NCBI GenBank assembly: GCA_030428105.1
Contig: JAUIBE010000006.1
Coordinates: 85,287 to 149,286 of the forward strand
Source: Gammaproteobacteria bacterium
Lineage (GTDB): Bacteria; Pseudomonadota; Gammaproteobacteria; Xanthomonadales; SZUA-36
DNA length: 64,000 nucleotides
Reading direction: 5' to 3'
In this document: positions 1 through 9,769 of the stretch, in pieces
How the letters are laid out: every line of letters starts with the position of its first letter
How positions within the stretch are numbered: the stretch's first letter is position 1
Notes under the pieces: generated by a model
Databases searched by the model: none
Told to the model about the DNA's origin: nothing
The model's input: only the letters and a program-made list of their open reading frames with translations
Made by a program: the position numbers and the translations under genes

Positions 1-223
1 ATTGCGCCAGCGCCAGATGGGAGACAGCCGCTAGGCAGGATTCCCGGCAATTCCCGGGGCGCCGACCGGCGACCCGGTTTGTTGCAAGCGCATGTAAAGC
101 AATTAGTGCGATTGCAACAATTCTTCGATAATATAGACACCCAACAGGGAGAGACCGTCCGCAATGGGGACAGCGCGGACGGCTACCTGTTTTCCTTAAA
201 ATGGACTTCGGAAGGAGTTTCTA
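1..223. other. Left-edge non-coding region upstream of the OmpA-like gene
   Basis: No credible gene was found here. The 3' half is AT-richer and probably carries the promoter of the porin gene. A GATAAT hexamer at 127-132 could be a -10 element, with a poor -35 match (TTAGTG, 103-108) 18 bases upstream. A strong ribosome binding site (GAAGGAG, 211-217) sits six bases before the GTG start at 224. The window edge may cut off the end of an upstream gene, but nothing in the first 80 bases supports one. Confidence 0.4.
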
Positions 224-1306
224 GTGAACCGCTCAATCGCACTAACACTTGCCGCATTGCTCGGTATCGGCGCCAGCATCCCTGCCTGGGCCCAGAACAC
301 CGGGTTTGCCGACGAGCCGTGGCACATCACTTACCAGATCGGCGGAAGCAGCTGGGACGACGACCGTCTGAGCAGCGACGGCGATGTGTGGAACGTCTTT
401 GGTTTTGGCTATTTCCTCAACGACAGCTTCAGCCTTGATCTCGAATACGACACCTTTGACGGAAAAATTGATCCGTCGGTGGTGGACGCCGCGATCCCGG
501 GTGCAACCGGCAACAACTGGTCGCTGACCACCTGGAGCCTGATGGGTCGTTACTACTTTGGTGAGAACAACTGGCGCCCGTACCTGTTGGGTGGCATTGG
601 CAACACCAAGCACCGCAACATTTTTGATTCGGACAACGACGTTTCCTTGAGCTACGGCGTGGGTATCCAGGGCAAGCTTGCTCGCCACTGGAGCACGCGT
701 GCGCAGATCATGTATCGCCGCGACAAGGACGGTCATACCTTCCCTGGCGAATCAAGCTACACCGATCTGTACTTCTCAATCGGCCTGAATTTCGACTTTG
801 GCGGCTCTGCACCTCCGCCGCCGCCTCCGCCGCCACCGCCGGCAGAGCCTGAGCCCGAGCCGGTTAACCCGGATCTCGATGGCGACGGCGTGCTGAACGA
901 GCGCGACAAGTGCCCGAACACCCGTCCGGGTGCGGTTGTCGACCTCGACGGTTGCGAAGTGGAAGCGGTCATCGAACTGCAGGGCGTTCACTTCGACTTC
1001 GACAAGTCGACGCTGAAGCCGGAAGCACGTGTCATCCTCGACGAGGCTGCCACGCTGTTGGCGCAGCATGAGCGCGTGGTCGTGGAAGTGGCTGGTCATA
1101 CCGACAGCGTCGGTTCCGACCAGTACAACCAGGGCCTGTCCGAGCGTCGTGCCAACGCCGTTCGCGACTACCTGATCAACAAGGGCATTCGCGCCAGCCG
1201 CCTGAGCGCAGTTGGATACGGCGAAGCCCGCCCGGTGGCCAGCAATGACACCGACGCAGGTCGCGCCGAGAACCGCCGTGTAGAACTGGTGATTCTCGAC
1301 CGCTAA
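224..1306 (+). CDS. OmpA-family outer membrane protein with TSP3 linker
   Basis: This is an outer membrane beta-barrel anchored to peptidoglycan, in the OmpA/OprF class, 360 residues. Residues 1-23 are a signal peptide ending AWA-Q. Residues about 25-193 form an eight-stranded-type barrel rich in aromatic, alternating strands. A poly-proline stretch (ten prolines) and a PEPEP tract link to a thrombospondin type-3 calcium-binding motif (DLDGDGVLNERDKCP). The C-terminal 110 residues are the OmpA peptidoglycan-binding domain, with the VEVAGHTDS and NRRVEL signatures. The GTG start at 224 is chosen because GAAGGAG lies six bases upstream and the signal peptide follows directly. The gene is monocistronic, closed by a terminator at 1331-1360. 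The exact orthologue (OmpA or OprF type) is not resolved. Confidence 0.93.
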   Translation: MNRSIALTLAALLGIGASIPAWAQNTGFADEPWHITYQIGGSSWDDDRLSSDGDVWNVFGFGYFLNDSFSLDLEYDTFDGKIDPSVVDAAIPGATGNNWSLTTWSLMGRYYFGENNWRPYLLGGIGNTKHRNIFDSDNDVSLSYGVGIQGKLARHWSTRAQIMYRRDKDGHTFPGESSYTDLYFSIGLNFDFGGSAPPPPPPPPPPAEPEPEPVNPDLDGDGVLNERDKCPNTRPGAVVDLDGCEVEAVIELQGVHFDFDKSTLKPEARVILDEAATLLAQHERVVVEVAGHTDSVGSDQYNQGLSERRANAVRDYLINKGIRASRLSAVGYGEARPVASNDTDAGRAENRRVELVILDR

Positions 1307-1330
1307 ACCTTGCTGAAAAAGTAAGATGAA

Positions 1331-1360
1331 AAAGCCCCGCCTTGTGCGGGGCTTTTTTTT
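1331..1360. terminator. Bidirectional Rho-independent terminator between porin and sufE
   Basis: The stem AAAGCCCCGC / GCGGGGCTTT has a five-base loop (CTTGT) and runs into T8 on the plus strand. On the minus strand the same stem runs into a shorter T run. It therefore can end both the porin transcript and the converging cysS-sufE transcript. Confidence 0.9.
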
Positions 1361-1407
1361 GGCCGTTGCTGCAGTGACCTTCAGGTCGCGAACAGGTCGC
1401 GGTCGGA

Positions 1408-1860
1408 TTACCGCTCCTGCAAGAGGGAATGCGCGTGCGCTTTGATTGCGCCGAGCATGGCATGCAAGCCATTGGCGCGGGTCGGGGATAGGTGCTTGGA
1501 AAGACCAATCTGGTCGATAAAGAACGGCTCTGTCTCGGCAATCTGCCGTGCGCTGCAACCCGAGTACACCTGGGAGAGCAGGGCGATCAGGCCGGAAACG
1601 ATGGCGGCGTCGCTGTTGGCGCGGATCACCACGCAATCGGCATCACCCTCGAGGTATAACCAGACCTGAGACTGGCAACCGGCGAGCAACTTGTCATCGC
1701 GTTTTTCCGCTTCACCCAGCGGCTCCAGTTTGCGCCCCAGGTCTATCAGGTACTGGTAGCGGCCGAGCCACTCGGGAAACAGGCCGAAGGCGTCGATGAT
1801 GTCCTGCTGGGCTTTAACCGGGTCGTTGCCGCAGGGTGATTTTGGGTGTTGCAGTGCCAT
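1408..1860 (-). CDS. sufE: SufE cysteine desulfuration protein
   Basis: SufE accepts persulfide sulfur from the cysteine desulfurase SufS and passes it to the SUF Fe-S assembly scaffold. The 150-residue protein has the SufE fold signature, with the sulfur-acceptor cysteine at Cys62 in LLAGCQSQVW and the downstream ALLSQVYSG segment. E. coli SufE is 138 residues, so about ten N-terminal residues may be an extension or a later start may be used. It lies 26 bases downstream of cysS on the same strand and is probably co-transcribed. Both genes handle cysteine, but no other suf genes are in the window, so it sits apart from a suf operon here. Confidence 0.9.
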   Translation of the reverse strand: MALQHPKSPCGNDPVKAQQDIIDAFGLFPEWLGRYQYLIDLGRKLEPLGEAEKRDDKLLAGCQSQVWLYLEGDADCVVIRANSDAAIVSGLIALLSQVYSGCSARQIAETEPFFIDQIGLSKHLSPTRANGLHAMLGAIKAHAHSLLQER

Positions 1861-1886
1861 GTTCGATTGGAGTGCGGGCGCCAGGA

Positions 1887-3266
<1,380 letters not shown>

Positions 3267-3387
3267 GGAATTGGCTCCGCCGAAGCTTGCCAGTAATCTG
3301 CCGGGCGTCTAAAGTCCGGCGGTCACTGCGTTTTGAATTTTGTTGATAAATGTTGCCGATCCAGGACCCTTATTTTACAGGATGGTT

Positions 3388-4728
3388 ATGAGCACGGAAC
3401 CCGAATTCCAAGATCTTTACGGCGCCCACCTGGGCGAAATCCAGGCGCGCTGGGAAGCCTCGCTCGAGCGTTGCGGCCAGGACGCCGCGGTGGTGCACTC
3501 GGGAACGCCGTTGGTGAGCTTCCTGGATGATTACGAATATCCGTTCCGGCCCAACCCCCTGTTCCTCCACTGGCTGCCACTGACGCACCATCACGACAGC
3601 GTTTTGCTGGTGAAGCCGGGTGAACGCCCACGCCTTTATTTTTACCAGCCTGACGATTACTGGTACCAGCCGCCGTCTGACCCGGAGGGGTGGTGGGCCG
3701 ATCATTTCGAGATCGAGGTTACGCGAGATGCGCAGGCCTGGCAGGGCATGTTGAACGGTGTCGTGAACAACGCAACCGCCGCGCTGGGCGATTCGCCGGA
3801 CCTGGGTGGCGTATTCAGCGCTGCGCAAATCAATCCGTCAGCGCTGCTCACTGAGCTGCACCTGGGGCGCACCCGGAAAACACCCTACGAGATTGCCTGC
3901 ATGTCTGCATCCAGCCACGCAGCGGCCCGCGCCCATCGCGCCGCTGAAGCGGCTTTTCGGCAGGGATGCAGCGAGCTGGAGATTCACCAGGCCTACCTGG
4001 AGGCGTGCCAGCAGACCGATGACACCTTGCCGTATCACAACATCGTTGCGCTTAATGAGCACGGCGCGGTGTTGCATTACCAGGGCAGGGAGACTTCAGC
4101 GCCGGCCGATTCGCGTTCTTTCCTGATTGACGCCGGCTGCACCGTCAACGCTTATTGCTCCGACATCACCCGAACCTACGCCCGTGATGGCGGCCTGTTC
4201 GCGGACATCCTGGCGGCCATGGACGCGTTGCAACTGCAGTTGGTCAGCAAGGTGCGCGCCGGTGCGGATTTCCGCGACTTGCATATTGAAACCCACCGGG
4301 GTGTTGCCAACATCCTGGATCAAAGCGGGGTCATTAACGTCGACCCCGAAGCGGCGGTGGCGAGCGGGCTGAGCGCTGTGTTCTACCCCCACGGGCTGGG
4401 GCACTTTATCGGCCTGCAGACTCATGACGTTGCCGGCCTGATCGATAACCAGGGGCAGGATATTCCTCGTCCCGAGGGCCATCCCTTCCTGCGCCTGACC
4501 CGTGTCCTGGAACGTGACAACGTGCTGACCATCGAGCCAGGCCTGTATTTTATCGAGCCGCTGCTGCGACGATGGAGAGAAAATGGCGACGTCTCAGCGA
4601 TCAACTGGGACGTGGTGGAAAGCCTGGTGCCTTATGGCGGGGTGCGTATCGAGGACAACGTGGTGGTGACGGACGATGGCAGCGTTAACCTTACCCGCCC
4701 GGCTTTTGACGCGCTCCAGCTGGCTTAA
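3388..4728 (+). CDS. pepQ: Xaa-Pro dipeptidase (M24B)
   Basis: A cytosolic dimetal peptidase that splits dipeptides with C-terminal proline. Length is 446 residues from the chosen start, matching PepQ (443 in E. coli). The pita-bread domain carries the metal ligands: two Asp in LIDAGCTVNAYCSDITRTY, His in HGLGHFIGLQTHD, Glu in TIEPGLYF and Glu in GGVRIEDN. ATG at 3388 is preferred because AGG at 3379-3381 sits six bases upstream. In-frame ATG 3382 and TTG 3340 are alternatives. It is divergent from cysS and convergent with the next gene, six bases apart. Confidence 0.93.
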   Translation: MSTEPEFQDLYGAHLGEIQARWEASLERCGQDAAVVHSGTPLVSFLDDYEYPFRPNPLFLHWLPLTHHHDSVLLVKPGERPRLYFYQPDDYWYQPPSDPEGWWADHFEIEVTRDAQAWQGMLNGVVNNATAALGDSPDLGGVFSAAQINPSALLTELHLGRTRKTPYEIACMSASSHAAARAHRAAEAAFRQGCSELEIHQAYLEACQQTDDTLPYHNIVALNEHGAVLHYQGRETSAPADSRSFLIDAGCTVNAYCSDITRTYARDGGLFADILAAMDALQLQLVSKVRAGADFRDLHIETHRGVANILDQSGVINVDPEAAVASGLSAVFYPHGLGHFIGLQTHDVAGLIDNQGQDIPRPEGHPFLRLTRVLERDNVLTIEPGLYFIEPLLRRWRENGDVSAINWDVVESLVPYGGVRIEDNVVVTDDGSVNLTRPAFDALQLA

Positions 4729-4734
4729 GCCCGG

Positions 4735-5370
4735 TTACTCCTCGAGCAGTCCAAAGCCGCCGAGGTCGTTGAGGTCCATGCCTCCGGCCGGGCCGTGGTT
4801 CCAGATCGTGCTTCGTTGGCTAAAGTCGAGCTGCTTTTCGGGGCTGGCCAGTGCCCGGATCGCATCGCTCATGCCGGTGCTCTGCATGGTGGAGGTCACC
4901 ATTCGGTCGAGATCGCTGGCGTAGGGTTCACCGATAATCTTGCGCAACGCCTGGTTGGCGCCTGTCAGGTCATCCGGGAACAGGTACTTGCCGGTTTGCA
5001 TCTGGTAGTGGTCAGAAACCAGTTGCAGCGAAACCAGCGAACAGTAGGCATCGTCCAGAAGGCCGACGATGCCGAGCTGGTCGGGGATGATGTCCTCGTC
5101 CTCCAGCCAGTAGGACTTCACCGAGTCCAGGATCTTGCCCATCGGCTCTTCCAGGCCAACCGAGCCCGCCGCCGTCCAGGCCACCTTCATCATGTAGGGA
5201 ACAAGCTCGATATAGCGGCACACGAAGTTGGCGCCACGCTCCAGGTCTTCAGCGCTGACCTCACGACCCTGGCGGTCGGCGGCCACGCCGAGCAATTCGC
5301 CAATATCCGCCGCGGCGTCAGGCGCGCCGCAGTGTTCTGCAATCATGGCTTCTATGACGGCAGTTTCCAT
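4735..5370 (-). CDS. Uncharacterised soluble protein with a DUF1232-like segment
   Basis: The 211-residue product has no signal peptide or membrane span. The only familiar patch is residues about 90-112, EDIIPDQLGIVGLLDDAY, which resembles the D-x-IP-x-x-G-x-DD core of YkvA/DUF1232 proteins, although the helical hydrophobicity of that family is weak here. The rest is mostly predicted helix, ending in a Gly-rich tail (MDLNDLGGFGLLEE). Codon use is like its neighbours. It is transcribed alone and converges with pepQ. The function is unknown, and the DUF1232 link is a pattern impression only. Confidence 0.75.
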   Translation of the reverse strand: METAVIEAMIAEHCGAPDAAADIGELLGVAADRQGREVSAEDLERGANFVCRYIELVPYMMKVAWTAAGSVGLEEPMGKILDSVKSYWLEDEDIIPDQLGIVGLLDDAYCSLVSLQLVSDHYQMQTGKYLFPDDLTGANQALRKIIGEPYASDLDRMVTSTMQSTGMSDAIRALASPEKQLDFSQRSTIWNHGPAGGMDLNDLGGFGLLEE

Positions 5371-5471
5371 CAGGCTCGAAACGGGACTAGCGGAGGGGGT
5401 CGTATTCTATCAGTAGCCGGCGGGCCTTGTGTTAGTATGCGCTTCCTTTTTTGCCGGGCGGAGACTTTCGC

Positions 5472-6065
5472 TTGCTGCTCCTGTCCCTGATTACCCTGTT
5501 CGCCGGTCCACTGCTTTACCTGTGGATGCAGCGCCACCATTCGCTGGCCAAGAAACTGGATCGCGTGCTGGTCGGTGTGCTGCTGGCGATTATCGCGCTG
5601 CTGTTGATTCCCGAGGTGGTGGGGGTGCTTGGGTGGTCCACGCCGTTTCTTGCGGTGGCGGGGTACCTTTTGCCCGGCTTGCTTGAAAAAGTGGTCAGGC
5701 GGGCGGCGCAGCAAATGCACCTTGCCAGCCTGGCCGTGGCCGCGATCGGCCTGGTGCTGCACGCAATGCTGGATGGCGCTGGCCTGGCCAGCAGTGAAAT
5801 CCAGGGAACAATAGGCCTGGCGGTTGTAATCGTGTTGCACCGTTTCGGCGTGGGCATGATGCTGTGGATGGTGCTCAAGCCCGCCTTTGGCCAGGGCGCC
5901 GCGTGGCTGACGCTGGTTGCGGTGGCCGTGGCCACCGTGCTCGGGTTCCTGTTTTCCGCCAGTCTGTTGCCGCTGGCGGGCGATTGGGGAATCGCTGCTT
6001 TCCAGGCAGTAATAATCGGCACCATAGTGCACAGCCTGGTGCACCGGGGACACGTTCACGATTGA
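5472..6065 (+). CDS. Small polytopic membrane protein, weakly ZIP-like
   Basis: About 197 residues with seven or so hydrophobic segments and almost no loops. HAMLDGAGL in one span and LHRFGVGMML in a later one recall the His-x-x-x-(D/E)-G and His-containing metal-binding spans of ZIP transporters, and the protein ends HSLVHRGHVHD. This supports at most a tentative metal-transport idea. TTG at 5472 is chosen because GGAG (5459-5462) lies nine bases upstream; TTG 5451 in the same frame has no such site. It is divergent from the preceding gene and followed by tRNA-Pro on the other strand. Confidence 0.75.
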   Translation: MLLLSLITLFAGPLLYLWMQRHHSLAKKLDRVLVGVLLAIIALLLIPEVVGVLGWSTPFLAVAGYLLPGLLEKVVRRAAQQMHLASLAVAAIGLVLHAMLDGAGLASSEIQGTIGLAVVIVLHRFGVGMMLWMVLKPAFGQGAAWLTLVAVAVATVLGFLFSASLLPLAGDWGIAAFQAVIIGTIVHSLVHRGHVHD

Positions 6066-6086
6066 GTGAATTTGCGGGCAGGGAAG

Positions 6087-6163
6087 TGGTCGGGGTGAGA
6101 GGACTTGAACCTCCGGCCTCTGCCTCCCGAAGGCAGCGCTCTACCAGACTGAGCTACACCCCG
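6087..6163 (-). tRNA. tRNA-Pro (CGG anticodon)
   Basis: The 77-base minus-strand cloverleaf has the acceptor stem CGGGGTG pairing with CACCCCG, discriminator A and an encoded CCA (plus-strand TGGT at 6087-6090). The anticodon arm is CTGCC-TTCGGGA-GGCAG, giving anticodon CGG for codon CCG. The T arm has GGTTCAAGTCC. A TATAGAAT at 6187-6194 on the minus strand is a candidate -10 element about 24 bases upstream. Confidence 0.97.
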
Positions 6164-6426
6164 AAGTGCGCCCGCGAAGGGCGGATATTCTATAGAACTG
6201 GGCGATGGAAGAAAAGCGAATCTGCAACGTCAACACGCGATTAAAGAACTGTTAAGATTTTGTAACTTTTTTCTGCTAGTATTTCTTTTAACCCTGCTGG
6301 TTTCGTCGGCAGGGCGTCTAAAATCATTTCGAAGCAGCCCTCCCGGACGAGGCTGTTAATTGCATCCAAAGTGTAATGATCGCCCTTTATAGTCGGGCGC
6401 ATTCTTAAAAAAAGGCAGGCAAACAC
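6164..6426. other. 263-base non-coding region before the TonB receptor gene
   Basis: No gene was found. The region is AT-rich compared with the rest of the window. It holds two short plus-strand hairpins: CCCTGC (6292-6297) with GCAGGG (6309-6314), and CAGCC (6335-6339) with GGCTG (6351-6355). TAGTAT (6277-6282) and TATAGT (6388-6393) are possible -10 elements, but neither has a good -35 at the right distance. It probably contains the receptor promoter and a structured leader. Confidence 0.35.
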
Positions 6427-9400
6427 ATGAGCACCAAGTTTCGATTGAGCTTTGTCGTGGCGGCAGCGCTATTGCTACTCGCCATTCCTCTTGCCTCAAT
6501 GGCGCAGGAAACGACATCCGGTATGCGTATCAGCGCATATGGTCCTGATGGCAGCCCGGTCTCCGATGCCATCGTGACCGTGACTGACACCCGTACCGGT
6601 CGCACGATAACCAGCCAGACGAATGATTCTGGCCTGGCTTCGTTCCGGCGGTTGAGTATTGGCGGTCCCTACACCGTGGAAGTGGCTGCGCCGAATTTCG
6701 CCAACCAGACCATCACGGATGCAAGCGTCCAACTGGGTGATACCCTGGACCTGGTGGTTCAATTGGGTTCCTCTTCGCTGGAAGAAGTGGTGGTTACCGC
6801 CCAGCAGATCCAGGCAGCCCAGCTCGCGCTTGGGCCCTCATCTGTGTTTGGCCTCGAAGACCTCGAAGAAATGCCGCACATCAACCGTGATCTGCGTGAT
6901 GTAATCCGCAACGATCCGCGTGTTTACATTGACCCGGCATTCGCTGGCGGCGCCGTACAGTGCTCTGGCGCCAACCCGCGTTACAACAGCCTGACCGTTG
7001 ACGGTGTTCGCCTCAATGACCTGTTCGGCCTGAACAGCAACGGTTACCCGACTGAGCGCCAGCCGTTCTCCTACGACTCCATTGAGCAGGTAGCGGTTGA
7101 GCTGGCTCCGTTCGATGTGTACTACGGTGGCTTTACCGCCTGTAACGTCAACGCGGTCACCAAGTCCGGTTCCAACGAGTGGCACGGTTCAGTGTTCTAC
7201 GACTACACCAGCGACGCGCTGCAGGGCGACGAGCTGGAAGGCGAGAAGATTGACACCGGCGATTTCGATGAAGACCGTTACGGCTTCAGCCTCGGCGGCC
7301 CGATCATCAAGGACAACCTGTTCTTCTTCGTTGCCTACGAAAAACTCGAAGGCGCCAACCAGTTCGACCGTGTGCCGGCTGGCAGCGCAACTTCTGGTCG
7401 CGTGATCAACGGTGTTTCCCAGTCGCAGCTTGACGAGATCTACCAGATTGCTCGCGACGTCTACAACTACGATCCGGGCGCCATCCTGAAGTCACTGCCG
7501 GTTGAAGACGAGAAGTACACCGTGAAGCTGGACTGGGATATCAACGATTCCCACCGCGCTTCTTTCGCCTACAACTACAACGATGGCTTCAACTTCTCTG
7601 AGTCCGACAGCGACGACACCGAGTTTGAAGATTCACTGCATTACTACGAGCGCGGCGCCGAGCTGAAGTCTTACACCACGGCACTGTTCTCGAACTGGAC
7701 CGACGCCTTCTCAACTGAAGTGCGCCTGTCCTACCTCGACCTCGACAATCGCCAGATTGCTCGCCAGGGCGGCACCTTCGGTGAAGCCCAGATCGAGACC
7801 TGGAACGACCCTGACGGCGACGGCATCTACTCCCAGGCAGTGGTATACCTGGGCACCGATGACTCCCGCCAGTCCAACAAGCTCAGCTACGAGGCCCAGA
7901 ACATCAAGCTGGCCGGTGAGTATGCGCTTGACGATCACCTGCTGACTTTCGGTTACGAGCAGGATGACCTGGACGTATTCAACCTGTTCATCCAGCACAC
8001 CATCGGTGAGTACCGTTACGACGAGGAGTGCAACCCGGGTAACCCCAACGGATGTATCGATGCCTTCCGCGAAGGCCGTCCTGATGACATCTACTACGGC
8101 AACTTCGTGCCGGGCGACCCGAACGAAGGCGCCGCGATCTGGGGCTACAAGATCAATTCTGCCTACCTGCAGGACGAGTGGGTGACCATGGGTGGCGACC
8201 TGACCTTCGTATTCGGTCTGCGCTACGACTGGTACACCACCGACGACACCCCGGCTTACAACCCGTTCTTCGAGGAGCGCCAGGGCTTCGCCAACACCGC
8301 GACCACCGACGGGCTTGACCTGTTGCAGCCGCGCTTCGGCTTCACCTGGAACGCTACCGAAAACATCGTGGTTCGGGGTGGTATCGGCCTGTACTCGGGC
8401 GGTAACCCCAACGTGTGGCTGTCGAACAACTACAGCAACGACGGTTTCCGTATCGCCCAGGTGCGTGAGTTCATGATGGAGTTCGCCGGTGAAGACGATC
8501 CGGCAAGCTGCATGGGCGGCACCGGCGTCGATTTCTCACTGTTTGATATTCCGCTTACCGGTGACGGTCAGCCGATCTACGACGTTCCGCAGTGCCTGTT
8601 CGACCTGATCGCAGAACAGCAGCCGAATTCTGGCGTGAATGCGCTGGATCCGAACTTCGACCTGCCGCAGAACTGGAAGTACGCCCTGGGCGCAACCTGG
8701 TACCTGCCGGATGACTACACCCTGCAGGCCGACCTGCTGTACACCAAGGCCGACGACTCAGCCATTATCATCAATGGCACCATGGAGCAGACCGGCACCG
8801 CGCCTGACGGCCGCCCGATCTACACCGACTCGCGCGCATTCAACTCCGACTACATCCTCACCAACGTGAGCGGAGCCGATGCCAAGTCGCTGCAGTTCTC
8901 CATCAACATCGACAAGCAGTACGACAACGGCTTCCGTTGGAGCGTTGGCTACGCTTACACCGATGCTGAAGACGTCAGCCCGATGACCAGCTCGGTCGCG
9001 TTCTCCAACTACGCCAACCTGGCGGTTGATGATCCCAACAACCCGTCGCGTGCGACCTCGAACTACGAGATCCCGAACCGCTTCACCTTCCGTGTCGGTT
9101 ACGAGGCTTACTGGTGGGGCGACAACCGTACGCAGTTCTCTCTGATCGGCGCGCACAACGAAGGTCGTCCGTTCTCGTACACCTTCTCTGACGACGATGG
9201 CGACACCTTCGGTGACTTCATCAGCGGCCGTCACCTGCTGTACGTTCCGGACGGCGCAGGCGATCCGCTGGTTAGCTACGGTGAGAACTTCAACACCCAG
9301 GCCTTCATGGACTTCCTGGCGGCCAGTGGCCTGAACAAGTACGCCGGCAGCATTGCCCCGCGTAACGCGTTCAACAGCGACTGGTGGACCTACTTCGATC

Positions 9401-9669
9401 TGCGTGTCGAGCAGGAATTCCCCGGCTTCCGTGACGAGCACAAGTTCGCTGGTTGGATCACCATTGCCAACCTGTGTAACCTGCTCAACGATGACTGGTG
9501 CGTGTTCCGGGAAGCCAGCTTCCCGCGCAGCCAGGGCGTTGTCGACATGGAAATCAGCGACGATGGCACGCAGTACATCTACGAAGAGTTCATCGAGCCT
9601 AGCGGCCAGGGTCGTGTTACCGATCCTTCCCTGTGGGAAATCCGCATTGGCCTGACCTACCGGTTCTAA
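6427..9669 (+). CDS. Oar-type TonB-dependent receptor with carboxypeptidase-regulatory domain
   Basis: An outer membrane importer energised by TonB, 1080 residues. Residues 1-27 are a signal peptide ending SMAQ. Residues about 31-115 are a carboxypeptidase-regulatory-like (transthyretin-fold) domain (GPDGSPVSDAIVTVTD, SLEEVVVTA). The plug follows (about 120-240), including NSLTVDGVRLND and NAVTKSGSNEWHG, the latter typical of Oar/CirA-like large receptors. The rest is a long beta-barrel rich in acidic and aromatic loops, ending in IRIGLTYRF with the C-terminal aromatic of outer membrane barrels. AAAGGCAGG lies just upstream of the ATG. It is monocistronic. The substrate is unknown; large peptide or glycan ligands are usual for this architecture. 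Confidence 0.9.
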   Translation: MSTKFRLSFVVAAALLLLAIPLASMAQETTSGMRISAYGPDGSPVSDAIVTVTDTRTGRTITSQTNDSGLASFRRLSIGGPYTVEVAAPNFANQTITDASVQLGDTLDLVVQLGSSSLEEVVVTAQQIQAAQLALGPSSVFGLEDLEEMPHINRDLRDVIRNDPRVYIDPAFAGGAVQCSGANPRYNSLTVDGVRLNDLFGLNSNGYPTERQPFSYDSIEQVAVELAPFDVYYGGFTACNVNAVTKSGSNEWHGSVFYDYTSDALQGDELEGEKIDTGDFDEDRYGFSLGGPIIKDNLFFFVAYEKLEGANQFDRVPAGSATSGRVINGVSQSQLDEIYQIARDVYNYDPGAILKSLPVEDEKYTVKLDWDINDSHRASFAYNYNDGFNFSESDSDDTEFEDSLHYYERGAELKSYTTALFSNWTDAFSTEVRLSYLDLDNRQIARQGGTFGEAQIETWNDPDGDGIYSQAVVYLGTDDSRQSNKLSYEAQNIKLAGEYALDDHLLTFGYEQDDLDVFNLFIQHTIGEYRYDEECNPGNPNGCIDAFREGRPDDIYYGNFVPGDPNEGAAIWGYKINSAYLQDEWVTMGGDLTFVFGLRYDWYTTDDTPAYNPFFEERQGFANTATTDGLDLLQPRFGFTWNATENIVVRGGIGLYSGGNPNVWLSNNYSNDGFRIAQVREFMMEFAGEDDPASCMGGTGVDFSLFDIPLTGDGQPIYDVPQCLFDLIAEQQPNSGVNALDPNFDLPQNWKYALGATWYLPDDYTLQADLLYTKADDSAIIINGTMEQTGTAPDGRPIYTDSRAFNSDYILTNVSGADAKSLQFSINIDKQYDNGFRWSVGYAYTDAEDVSPMTSSVAFSNYANLAVDDPNNPSRATSNYEIPNRFTFRVGYEAYWWGDNRTQFSLIGAHNEGRPFSYTFSDDDGDTFGDFISGRHLLYVPDGAGDPLVSYGENFNTQAFMDFLAASGLNKYAGSIAPRNAFNSDWWTYFDLRVEQEFPGFRDEHKFAGWITIANLCNLLNDDWCVFREASFPRSQGVVDMEISDDGTQYIYEEFIEPSGQGRVTDPSLWEIRIGLTYRF

Positions 9670-9701
9670 TTATCGGTCAGGAACTCAATATCAGGTAAGA
9701 T

Positions 9702-9729
9702 GCAAATGGCGGCTTCGGCCGCCATTTGC
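9702..9729 (+). terminator. Strong UUCG-capped hairpin after the TonB receptor
   Basis: A perfect 12-bp stem (GCAAATGGCGGC / GCCGCCATTTGC) is closed by a TTCG tetraloop. It begins 33 bases after the receptor stop. The following T-run is interrupted (TATTTAG), so termination may be imperfect or the hairpin may mainly protect the mRNA 3' end. Confidence 0.7.
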
Positions 9730-9769
9730 TATTTAGGAGCGGGGATTCCCGCGTTGTCTGGAGTTAGTT

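Noticed and set aside
804..842. Poly-proline tract of the OmpA-like gene as a slippage/phase-variation repeat
   Set aside because: The codons are mixed proline codons (CCG, CCT, CCA), not a simple homopolymer or short exact repeat.
6087..6426. tRNA-Pro as an integration site of a genomic island
   Set aside because: No integrase, direct repeat of the tRNA end or foreign composition nearby.
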